DNA of 23,582 nucleotides, from contig CAKVOF010000018.1 of NCBI GenBank assembly GCA_934778125.1, positions 1-23,582 of the forward strand. The letters are read 5' to 3'. The position numbers were made by a program, and so were the translations under genes. The stretch is from an uncultured Clostridia bacterium (lineage in GTDB: Bacteria > Bacillota > Clostridia > Christensenellales > UBA1242). Position 1 is the first letter of the stretch. Each line of letters starts with the position of its first letter. Of the stretch, positions 13,651 to 20,363 are shown one piece after another. A model generated the notes under the pieces. It worked only from the letters and a program-made list of their open reading frames with translations, was not told where the DNA came from and ran no database searches.

Positions 13651-14823
13651 ATGAAAATAACAATAGTTGCTGATGTGTTTGGTCAAACAAATAACGGCAC
13701 AAGTGCTACGGCGTTTAGGTTAATTGAAAATATGAAAAAGAGAGGCCACGAGGTTAAAATAGTTTCAACATATAAGTCGGATGATAAAAATTATTACACT
13801 GTTGAACCAAGAAATTTTGGACCTTTCAATAACTATGTTGAAAATGTTAATGGAGTTAAGTTAGGCAAGCCTGAAAAACAAACTATTTGGAATGCAATTA
13901 AAGATGCTGATGTTGTGCATTTCTTACTACCTTTCAAGATGAGTAAATGTGGAATGAAAATGTGTTTGGAACACAATATTCCTTTTACAACAGCATTCCA
14001 TTGTCAACCTGAAAACATAACGAGCCATTTCTTTTTGCAAAAAGCAAAATTTATAAATAATATGATTTATAAAATTTTTAACAAAAACTTTTATCATAAA
14101 GCCCTATATGTACATTGTCCAAGCAAGTTTATCGCCGATAAACTAGTAGAAAATCATTATAAAACAAAAAATTTTGTTATTTCTAATGGGGTTAGAGATG
14201 AGTTTGTGCCAACAAAATCAGAAAAACCAGCTGAGTTGAAAGATAAGTTTTGCATTATGTTGAGTGGTAGATATAGTGCTGAAAAGAGGCAAGATGTTCT
14301 GTTGAATGCTGTTAAATATAGCAAATATAAGGATAAAATCCAAGTGATATTAGCAGGCAATGGACCAAAGAAAAAGAAGTTGGAAAAAATAGGATCAAAA
14401 CTTCCAAATAAACCGATTTTTGTTTTCTTAAATAAAGACCAACTTATTGAAACCATAAACTATTGTGATTTATATGTTCACGCTAGTGATGTTGAAATCG
14501 AAGGCATAGGTTGTATGGAAGCGATCAGTTGTGGCTTGGTTCCCGTTTTATCTAATAGTTCAAATGCTGCACTGAGTCAATTTGCTTTAGATGAAAGGAA
14601 TTTGTTTAAACATGGAGACCCAAAAGACTTAGCTAAAAAGATTGATTATTGGATTGAGCACCCAGAAGAAAAAGCAAAACAAAGCAAAAAATATGTTAAG
14701 TTTATGGAAGATTTTAAAATTGATAAGTGTATGGATAAAATGGAAGAAATGTTTAAATACGTGCTGGAAGAAAGTAAAAAACATAAAGATAATATAGAAT
14801 CTGAAAAAGATTCTAAAAATTAG
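13651..14823 (+). CDS. GT4-family glycosyltransferase, glycolipid-synthase type
   Basis: 390 residues of GT-B fold. The N-terminal half holds the acceptor side, with a glycine-rich start (MKITIVADVFGQTNNGTS). The C-terminal half has SGRYSAEKRQDVLLNAV, a donor-binding start of the second Rossmann domain, and the GT4 signature E-x7-E in VEIEGIGCMEAISCGLVPV. The pattern resembles 1,2-diacylglycerol 3-glucosyltransferases that make membrane glycolipids in low-GC Gram-positives, but sugar and acceptor are inferred. There is no transmembrane helix; the lysine-rich C-terminus and basic patches could bind membrane. ATG 13651 has AGGGG 8 bases upstream, better than GTG 13633. It ends at a shared hairpin terminator. 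Confidence 0.82.
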   Translation: MKITIVADVFGQTNNGTSATAFRLIENMKKRGHEVKIVSTYKSDDKNYYTVEPRNFGPFNNYVENVNGVKLGKPEKQTIWNAIKDADVVHFLLPFKMSKCGMKMCLEHNIPFTTAFHCQPENITSHFFLQKAKFINNMIYKIFNKNFYHKALYVHCPSKFIADKLVENHYKTKNFVISNGVRDEFVPTKSEKPAELKDKFCIMLSGRYSAEKRQDVLLNAVKYSKYKDKIQVILAGNGPKKKKLEKIGSKLPNKPIFVFLNKDQLIETINYCDLYVHASDVEIEGIGCMEAISCGLVPVLSNSSNAALSQFALDERNLFKHGDPKDLAKKIDYWIEHPEEKAKQSKKYVKFMEDFKIDKCMDKMEEMFKYVLEESKKHKDNIESEKDSKN

Positions 14824-14839
14824 TATTTTGGTATATAAT

Positions 14840-14903
14840 AAAAAAATCAACAAAAAAATGAAGTGACACCTACGGGGTTCACTTCAAAATTGTTGATTTT
14901 TTT
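14840..14903. terminator. Bidirectional two-tier hairpin terminator
   Basis: Outer stem of 14 bp (14840-14853 with 14890-14903) and inner stem TGAAGTGA/TCACTTCA (14859-14866 with 14879-14886), the loop containing ACC/GGT pairs. A/T runs on both strands suit the converging genes. On the minus strand the inner part reads GTGAACCCCGTAGGTGTCAC, similar to the loop of the terminator at 2019-2076. Confidence 0.75.
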
Positions 14904-14911
14904 ATTTTGAT

Positions 14912-15493
14912 TTAGCACCACTTAATATCAAACACTTCATAGTGTTTGTTAATTATTGCATCGCGCACTTTTTCAAGATTAAAATCGCTCATTTTTTCAA
15001 TATAGTTAAACACTTCATTTTCATCGTAGAAAATGGCATGATCGTTTTCAGGTTTTGATATAAATTTTCGCATATATTGAGGTACATCATTGAAGTCAAT
15101 ATTGTATTTAGACAAAATTAATTCAGAAAAATAGTTATAGTCTAAGTCTGAGTCGTGAGCCATATCTCGAACTAAAGTTGTTTTAATTCGTTCTTTATCA
15201 ATTTTCAATCTGATGTCGTTGAAAAACACATAATCAGAAATTAAATGTAAGAATATCCCGCGATTTAAGCTAGAATTTAATGGGATTTTTTCCACAACAG
15301 CATCTAAGTCGATTTTTCTTTTAGCATATTCTAAATAAGTTAACCCTCGCATAGTGTTACCAAAATGAGTTGTGTTTTTATCAGCGGTCATATCGGGTAA
15401 ATTAGAGCCTAATAGGAAATCTTTATAATCTTCATCGGGGTGTTTTTCGCAGTATCTCTTGCCAATTGCCATATGCATTAAAGTGCAAGCCAT
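14912..15493 (-). CDS. Zinc-dependent phospholipase C-like protein
   Basis: 193 residues. The pattern MACTLMHMAIGKRYCEKHP, then FLLGSNLPDMT, then THFG, then HLISDYVFF matches the histidine/aspartate layout of the zinc-dependent phospholipase C-like domain (PF00882 type): an early His, a GSxxPD motif, T-H and an HxxxD motif at about residues 102-106. No signal peptide is present, so it is not the secreted alpha-toxin class. Members of this cytoplasmic group are common in Clostridia and mostly of unknown substrate. AAGGAGAG precedes the ATG. It converges on the glycosyltransferase gene. The family call is by motif only. Confidence 0.65.
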   Translation of the reverse strand: MACTLMHMAIGKRYCEKHPDEDYKDFLLGSNLPDMTADKNTTHFGNTMRGLTYLEYAKRKIDLDAVVEKIPLNSSLNRGIFLHLISDYVFFNDIRLKIDKERIKTTLVRDMAHDSDLDYNYFSELILSKYNIDFNDVPQYMRKFISKPENDHAIFYDENEVFNYIEKMSDFNLEKVRDAIINKHYEVFDIKWC

Positions 15494-15634
15494 TTAACTC
15501 TCCTTATGGACTGTTATCATAGGTGTTTAGATTTTTAATAGTCGTTCAATTAAGAATAATAAACGATAATAATTTTTAAAAATATGAAGTTTTATAGTAG
15601 TAATAAATTTTAAGTTAGGAATATGCATATACAC

Positions 15635-16144
15635 TTATTTATGAATTGGTTGTTGTTTTCTTCTTTCAACATAACCACAATATTCACAAACGAATCTACC
15701 ATCTTTTTCAAACATATTGCTTGAGCAGTTAGGGCATTTAGTGCTTGAATTGTCATCTGATAAAGTGTTTTTATTAACAACTAGTTCAGTTTTATCTTTA
15801 AATAAAAACCCCTTCAAGTATCCGCCTTGAATTAATAAGTTGATCTTATTTATAATATCATTTTCATTCGTGTTTGCTTGAGTTGCAAGTTCATTAACTT
15901 TAGTTATTTTTTCTTCAACTATTAATGATAAAAAGTTTTTTAAAGATTTTTTTTCAGCAAATTGAATCCACGCTATTGGCATTCCATAAAAACCTAAAAC
16001 CACTCCAATAATACCCACAACAAGCAAAGCGGTTAAAGGCTTTGTTGCACCAAAGATAATGCCAAATATGCCAGCAAGCAACGCAATAGTTAATACTATT
16101 GATAAGATAAATTTAAATATAATTTCTTTTTTTATTTTATTCAT
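15635..16144 (-). CDS. Two-helix membrane protein with winged-helix-like and zinc-ribbon parts
   Basis: 169 residues. Two hydrophobic helices (about 8-30 and 36-58) are separated by a short turn. Residues 70-120 (KVNELATQANTNENDIINKI, then LIQGGYLKG) look like a winged-helix or PCI-type module, and CPNCSS...CEYCGY near the C-terminus is a four-cysteine zinc ribbon. The domain order (membrane pair, then winged helix, then zinc ribbon) suggests a membrane-bound sensor or adaptor; no function is assigned. ATG 16144 is preferred over one at 16189 because AGGTGA lies 5 bases before it. It is divergent from rubrerythrin. Confidence 0.7.
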   Translation of the reverse strand: MNKIKKEIIFKFILSIVLTIALLAGIFGIIFGATKPLTALLVVGIIGVVLGFYGMPIAWIQFAEKKSLKNFLSLIVEEKITKVNELATQANTNENDIINKINLLIQGGYLKGFLFKDKTELVVNKNTLSDDNSSTKCPNCSSNMFEKDGRFVCEYCGYVERRKQQPIHK

Positions 16145-16259
16145 ATAAATCACCTTTTTTATTCTAGCAAAAAAAATAAGAAATGTCACTATAAAAATAT
16201 ATTGTTAAAGTATATTTATTAAAAAATAGTCAAAAATAGTAAAAGTTAAGGAGATAGTT

Positions 16260-16853
16260 ATGAATTTAAAAGATAGCAAAACATATGAGAATTTAGCAAA
16301 AACTTTTGCAGGAGAAAGTCAAGCCTATATAAGATATAAGTTTATTGAGTATGGTGCAAGAAATGAAGGCTATAAAACAATGGCAGAAATAATTGATAAA
16401 GTTGTGTTTAACGAGTTTAATCATGCAAGAATGTTTTACACACTTTTGCAAGAGAACACTAATGAAGAATTAAAAAATATAGAAGTATGCTCGGGTTATC
16501 CATATAAAGAAAGATGGGATTTATTAGAAAATTTAAAGTTGGCTTCTGAAGATGAACAATTTGAGGCAACTAAAATTTACCCTCAATATATGCAAACAGC
16601 AAGAGAGGAAGGCTTTGAAGATATTGCCAAATTATATGAAGATGTTATTCAAGTTGAAAATTGCCATATGAAACTTTTTAAAGACTTATACAAACAATTA
16701 AAAACTAAAACATTGTATAAAAAGTCAAAGCCTGTTAAATGGAAATGTGCTGATTGTGGTTATGAAGCAACAGCTAAAGAAGCGTGGCAAGAATGTCCGC
16801 TTTGTAGGGCAAAGCAAGGCTCAGTTATGCTAAAATTAAATGATGAAAACTGA
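16260..16853 (+). CDS. Rubrerythrin
   Basis: 197 residues. Rubrerythrin is a cytoplasmic di-iron peroxidase that reduces hydrogen peroxide in anaerobes. The ferritin-like four-helix bundle has E19, E52-x-x-H55 (EFNHARMF), further glutamates near 99 and 120 and E133-x-x-H136 (ENCHMKLF). The C-terminal rubredoxin-like domain has CADC (163-166) and CPLC (179-182) for one iron. AAGGAGA precedes the ATG. Its presence argues for an anaerobic host exposed to occasional oxygen. No clear promoter or terminator could be fixed; a multi-hairpin element lies 70 bp downstream. Confidence 0.93.
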   Translation: MNLKDSKTYENLAKTFAGESQAYIRYKFIEYGARNEGYKTMAEIIDKVVFNEFNHARMFYTLLQENTNEELKNIEVCSGYPYKERWDLLENLKLASEDEQFEATKIYPQYMQTAREEGFEDIAKLYEDVIQVENCHMKLFKDLYKQLKTKTLYKKSKPVKWKCADCGYEATAKEAWQECPLCRAKQGSVMLKLNDEN

Positions 16854-16923
16854 TAGTTTTGTTTTGATTCAAAAGGTCTTGATATATAAGAATAATCCAA
16901 TTTTGGCGCTTAGAGTCAAGGGG

Positions 16924-17015
16924 TATGAAAGCAGTGCTAAACGCACTTATGCTTGGAGTTTCACTCCAAGCATTTTTGCTATACGCAAAAAGCCTCCAAA
17001 CGCTTTATGTTCATA
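16924..17015. repeat. Multi-hairpin element C downstream of rubrerythrin
   Basis: Three consecutive hairpins: AGTGC/GCACT (16933-16947), a perfect 11-bp stem ATGCTTGGAGT-TTC-ACTCCAAGCAT (16949-16973), and TTTTGC/GCAAAA (16974-16990). They are enclosed by an imperfect outer stem, TATGAAAGC with GCTTT...TTCATA (16924-16932 with 17002-17015, with a bulge). The outline resembles elements A and B, but the outer stem is weaker. There is no T-run, so it is not a classical terminator. The 276 bp between rubrerythrin and the tRNA hold nothing else I can identify. Confidence 0.45.
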
Positions 17016-17129
17016 AGTTTCAGATAGATTTGTAACAAATAACAAATTCAAACACGCAACATTTACCTCAAACAACCAACAAACTCTTTACAATTATTAA
17101 ATTATTTGTTAAGATATGAGAAGTGCTAT

Positions 17130-17219
17130 GGAAGGGTGTCTGAGTGGTTGAAAGAGCCGCACTCGAAATGCGGTGGAGCAGTAATGTTTCCGCAGGTTCA
17201 AATCCTGTCCCTTCCGCCA
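17130..17219 (+). tRNA. tRNA-Ser(CGA)
   Basis: 90 bases including the encoded CCA. Acceptor stem GGAAGGG/CCCTTCC (17130-17136 with 17209-17215), discriminator G and CCA at 17217-17219. The anticodon stem CCGCA/TGCGG encloses the loop CTCGAAA, anticodon CGA at 17164-17166, reading UCG. A long variable arm (GGAGCAGTAATGTTTCC) and the TTCAAAT T-loop are typical of serine tRNAs. A 15-bp terminator follows. Confidence 0.95.
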
Positions 17220-17282
17220 AATTAGAAGAAAGTCAAATTTTTGTTATAAAAGTTTGCCAATATTCTTGAAAATGTTAAACAC

Positions 17283-17328
17283 CTAAACAAAAAGAAATCC
17301 TAAAAAATTTGGCTTTCTTTTTGTTTAG
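17283..17328 (+). terminator. tRNA-Ser terminator
   Basis: Perfect 15-bp stem CTAAACAAAAAGAAA / TTTCTTTTTGTTTAG (17283-17297 and 17314-17328). The arm shares AAACAAAAAGAA with the terminator at 7017-7056. Confidence 0.75.
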
Positions 17329-17394
17329 AATGGAATTAAAGATAATATAACATAGATTGCAAAACTGATTGCTATTATTAGATGAAATTATATA

Positions 17395-18759
17395 TTACTT
17401 GTTTACAATAAAAGTAACTCTAGCACTTGAAGTGATTTCAATTGGTGTTGATATGTCATCGCTTATGCAACTTCTACAATAATCTCTATACATTTGGCAT
17501 GGACCAAAGCAATATTCCTCTTCTGCTTTAATAAGTGTTAAGTTTTCAGAACCAGATATTTCAGTTGCTTTAGTGAATGCATTTTCAATTGAAACTGCCA
17601 AAGCTTTGTTGCAAAGTTCTTCGCTATTTGAAGCGCAGTAGTTAATGCTTGAAACTTTAACATAGTCGTTTTCAAGGCCATCTAGAATTGATTCTAGATT
17701 GTTTAAATCACTAACCTTGATAGAAAAGTAAATATTTGATTTGAATGCGTTATTAACTCTATAAACAGGGTAAATATTGTTACTGTAAATATTAATGTTA
17801 TTATCGGTGATACCAACGCTTTCTAAATATGTTTTTGTGTTATCAAGTAAAGTTTGTGCATTGTCTTTGCAAACTTTTTCTACCATATCAATATAATTGA
17901 TCTCAATAAACACTTCGGCATTATCTGGTAAAACATTTATTATACCTTCGCTAACAATTTCTAATTCATAATTTTGGCTGGCGTTTAAGCGACTAGTTTC
18001 AATCTCTAATGTGTTAATTGAATATTCATTGAAAGATGATGTTTTTTCAGCCTTTAGGCCTTGCGCGTGGACGCGCCTATTATTTATGAATTTTTTATCG
18101 AACTCTAAAGTGTCAACATTAGCGGGTTGACTTGTTGTTTGTTCAGGTGAAATGTTTTCATTATAGATTTCGCTCGAGTTTATATTAAGTTTGGGTTGTT
18201 CATTGATATTTTGAGGGTGGTAGTTCCCATCTGGTTTGACTATAATTTCATCATTATTTAAGTCTTCTGTTTGAATTTTTTTGTCATTGTTGTAGGTGTC
18301 AAGATTTTTAACATTTATTTCTTCATCGGTTAAATCTCTTTCTTCAATTTCAATAGTTGTGTCATCTTCAATATTGTTGTTGAAAATTATTGTTTCTTTT
18401 GTTGCTCCTTCATCATCAACATCGATAATGCTAATTGTGTTGTTAGCTTGATTTGATTGATCAGTTTCTAAAGCATCATCTATTGAATTGTTTATGGTGT
18501 CATCAAGTTCGCTTTCATCATTAATGTTAATGATATTGTTTTCTTCTTCACGTGAGCTAGATAACAATTCTTCTTGTGATATTTCATCATTATTAAACTT
18601 GTCGTAATCAGTGATAGTGATAACTTCTTGGCTATTATCGTTAGGTAAAAGCTCTAATGAATGTGAAAAAGGAAGATGGCTTTTATTAATGCTTAAAGCA
18701 AGCGTTAATCCACAAATTACTAGTATAAACATAGTAATTATTTTATTTAATTTCTTCAT
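17395..18759 (-). CDS. Membrane-anchored SIMPL (DUF541) protein with long acidic linker
   Basis: 454 residues. An N-terminal hydrophobic segment (MKKLNKIITMFILVICGLTL onward, about 6-26) is a signal anchor or signal peptide without a lipobox, placing the rest outside the cell. Residues of about 35-225 form a disordered Asp/Glu/Asn-rich linker. The C-terminal part (about 263-454) matches SIMPL/DUF541: GIINVLPDNAEVFIEI, NIYPVYR, SNIYFSIKVSDLNNLESILDGL and ALAVSIENAFTKATEISG. SIMPL proteins are cell-surface or periplasmic; their molecular function is poorly defined. The end adds a cysteine cluster (CFGPCQMYRDYCRSC). ATG 18759 has GGAGA 5 bases upstream. A GC-rich palindromic patch lies in the coding sequence at 18049-18080. 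Confidence 0.75.
   Translation of the reverse strand: MKKLNKIITMFILVICGLTLALSINKSHLPFSHSLELLPNDNSQEVITITDYDKFNNDEISQEELLSSSREEENNIININDESELDDTINNSIDDALETDQSNQANNTISIIDVDDEGATKETIIFNNNIEDDTTIEIEERDLTDEEINVKNLDTYNNDKKIQTEDLNNDEIIVKPDGNYHPQNINEQPKLNINSSEIYNENISPEQTTSQPANVDTLEFDKKFINNRRVHAQGLKAEKTSSFNEYSINTLEIETSRLNASQNYELEIVSEGIINVLPDNAEVFIEINYIDMVEKVCKDNAQTLLDNTKTYLESVGITDNNINIYSNNIYPVYRVNNAFKSNIYFSIKVSDLNNLESILDGLENDYVKVSSINYCASNSEELCNKALAVSIENAFTKATEISGSENLTLIKAEEEYCFGPCQMYRDYCRSCISDDISTPIEITSSARVTFIVNK
18049..18080. repeat. GC-rich palindromic patch inside the SIMPL gene
   Basis: GCGCG-TGGA-CGCGC (18063-18067 with 18072-18076) and an adjoining GCC-TTTA-GGC form nested dyads in an otherwise AT-rich gene. 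On the minus strand it encodes RRVHAQGLKAE in frame, at the boundary between the acidic linker and the SIMPL domain. Its composition is unlike its surroundings, as expected for a short in-frame palindromic insertion. Confidence 0.4.
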
Positions 18760-18778
18760 AATAATCTCCATTTAATTA

Positions 18779-18830
18779 ATATTTGCATTATTTTATTTGC
18801 AATATTAATTTTTGAATATTTGCAATTATT
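18779..18830 (-). repeat. Three ATTTGCA(A)T repeats in the SIMPL leader
   Basis: ATATTTGCATTATT (18779-18792), TATTTGCAATATT (18794-18806) and ATATTTGCAATTATT (18816-18830) are direct repeats between the likely promoter and the ribosome binding site. Further upstream two TTGTCAA copies on the minus strand are 21 bp apart (18861-18867 and 18882-18888), suggesting a same-face regulator site or -35 region. Confidence 0.4.
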
Positions 18831-18929
18831 ATGCGTATATAATCAGGGCATTGGTAATTATTGACAAAAACCTATTACATTTTGACAAATTTCGCATCAA
18901 TATTGCATAGTATTATATACTTATAATAG

Positions 18930-18963
18930 AAAAGCTTTCTCAATTTATTGTTAAGAAAGTTTT
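18930..18963 (-). terminator. YetF gene terminator
   Basis: On the minus strand AAAACTTTCT pairs with AGAAAGCTTTT with a one-base bulge (18954-18963 with 18930-18940), 13-base loop. The stem begins 4 bases after the stop codon. Confidence 0.5.
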
Positions 18964-18966
18964 TGT

Positions 18967-19647
18967 TTATTTAAATTGGCAATCTATTTTTTTAGTGTTT
19001 TCATCATAAGATGCAACAATAATTTTTTTCAATTCTTTATTTGTTATTTGAAGTTCTTTCAATAGCCATTCTTTATCTTTCCCAATATTTTTTAAACTAG
19101 AAAAAGAGATATGTCCATCAACAACTAAGTAGTTTGGGAGTGATGACTCGTTTGTTTGAATGGATAAATCTTTTAGCTTTGGTTCTTGATAATCACTTTT
19201 AGGCATTATGCTCAATTTCCCATTTGATTCAAAAATAGCATATGCTATTTCATTTAAGTTGAAGTATCCTTTGTCCCTGCAAAATTCAAGCAAATCGTTT
19301 ATATCGAGTTTGCTTTTTTTGAGTTGCTTAAAATCAACTTTTCCTTCATATATAACAATATTTGGTCTTCCTTTTAGGAACCTTTTTAGAAATGGTCCTT
19401 TTCTTCCAAGTATTGTGATTAATATATCGAAAAAGAAAAAAATTGATAAGCTTATTAAATAATAGTAAAATGGTTTCCCATCAATATCGGTTGCCATATC
19501 CGATGCAACGGAGCCAATTGAAATTCCAATAACATAATCAATGAATTCCAATTGTGCAATTTGTTTTTTGCCAAGCAATTTTGAAATAAAAAATAAGGCA
19601 ACAACTGAGCCGAACGATAGAATTGATAATTTTAAAATTTCATTCAT
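18967..19647 (-). CDS. YetF/YcaP-type DUF421 membrane protein
   Basis: 226 residues, normal for the family. Hydrophobic helices at about 5-24, 36-50 and 60-80 are followed by a soluble C-terminal half. The conserved GKKQIAQLEFIDYVIGISIG segment and the cytoplasmic block ending RPNIVIYEGKVDFKQLKK, LDINDLLEFCRDKGYFNLNEIAYAIFESNGKLSIMPK are characteristic of DUF421. The family occurs in spore formers and other Bacillota; YetF-group proteins have been linked to spore membranes, but no molecular activity is firmly known. No strong Shine-Dalgarno precedes the ATG. It is divergent from tdk. Confidence 0.88.
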   Translation of the reverse strand: MNEILKLSILSFGSVVALFFISKLLGKKQIAQLEFIDYVIGISIGSVASDMATDIDGKPFYYYLISLSIFFFFDILITILGRKGPFLKRFLKGRPNIVIYEGKVDFKQLKKSKLDINDLLEFCRDKGYFNLNEIAYAIFESNGKLSIMPKSDYQEPKLKDLSIQTNESSLPNYLVVDGHISFSSLKNIGKDKEWLLKELQITNKELKKIIVASYDENTKKIDCQFK

Positions 19648-19697
19648 AATAAATTTTAGCCCATAAAAAATACTTTTAAACTTTTATCGTTATTGTT

Positions 19698-19725
19698 TTG
19701 AAGTTTTTACTTCAAGTGATATACT
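19698..19725 (+). promoter_or_regulatory. tdk promoter overlapping an inverted repeat
   Basis: TTGAAG (19698-19703), 16 bases, TATACT (19720-19725). TTGAAGT-TTTT-ACTTCAA (19698-19715) is a perfect dyad covering the -35 and most of the spacer, a plausible repressor site. Confidence 0.5.
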
Positions 19726-19743
19726 TTAATTTGAGGTATATAT

Positions 19744-20328
19744 ATGGCTAAATTGTATTTTAAGTACGGTGTTATGGGTAGTTCAAAATCCGCCCAAGCA
19801 TTAATGTGTAAGTTTAACTATGAAGAGCGTGGATTTAATGTTCTTCTTATGAAGTCTGATATAGATGTTAGAGATTTAGAAGAAGATGAAATAGTTGTTA
19901 AAAGTAGAATAGGGCTTTCTGCGAAGTGTGAAACATTTTCAAGCAAAACTAACCTATTTAAATTTATAAAATCAAAAAATTTTCTAACAAACAATTGCGT
20001 TGTGATAGTTGATGAAGCTCAATTTTTAACTAAAAAACAAGTGGAACAATTGAAAGAAGTTTCAAATTATGTCCCAGTTCTATGTTATGGACTTTTAACA
20101 AATTTTAAAACAGAATTATTTGAAGGTTCCAAAAGATTGGTTGAGATTTCAGATTCGCTCCAAGAATTAAAATCAATTTGTAGATGCGGAAAGAAGGCCA
20201 ATGTGAATGCAAGGTTTGATTCAAACGGTAAGTTAGTTACTGATGGAGATGAAATAGTTTTGGGGAGTAATGGCACATATGAAGCATTGTGTTTTGACTG
20301 CTATAATGAGTTAAAAAATAATGATTAG
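19744..20328 (+). CDS. tdk: Thymidine kinase (type II)
   Basis: 194 residues. Thymidine kinase phosphorylates thymidine to dTMP in pyrimidine salvage. The P-loop reads GVMGSSKSAQAL (9-20), the type II form G-x-M-x-S-x-K-S. VVIVDEAQFL (86-95) is the Walker B region with the catalytic glutamate (E91). The lasso-domain zinc site is CRC (146 and 148) with CFDC (183-186). PVLCYGLLTNFKTELFEGSK is the family's conserved nucleotide-binding stretch. GAGGT lies upstream of the ATG. A terminator shared with the Sel1 gene follows. The kinase fragment at 1393-1767 is a different fold family and does not duplicate it. Confidence 0.95.
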   Translation: MAKLYFKYGVMGSSKSAQALMCKFNYEERGFNVLLMKSDIDVRDLEEDEIVVKSRIGLSAKCETFSSKTNLFKFIKSKNFLTNNCVVIVDEAQFLTKKQVEQLKEVSNYVPVLCYGLLTNFKTELFEGSKRLVEISDSLQELKSICRCGKKANVNARFDSNGKLVTDGDEIVLGSNGTYEALCFDCYNELKNND

Positions 20329-20332
20329 GTAA

Positions 20333-20363
20333 AAAAAATAGCAATATTAAGTTGCTATTTTTT
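20333..20363. terminator. Bidirectional terminator between tdk and the Sel1 gene
   Basis: AAAAAATAGCAA / TTGCTATTTTTT (20333-20344 and 20352-20363), perfect 12 bp. The right arm contains the last codons and TAG stop of the minus-strand Sel1 gene. Confidence 0.8.
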
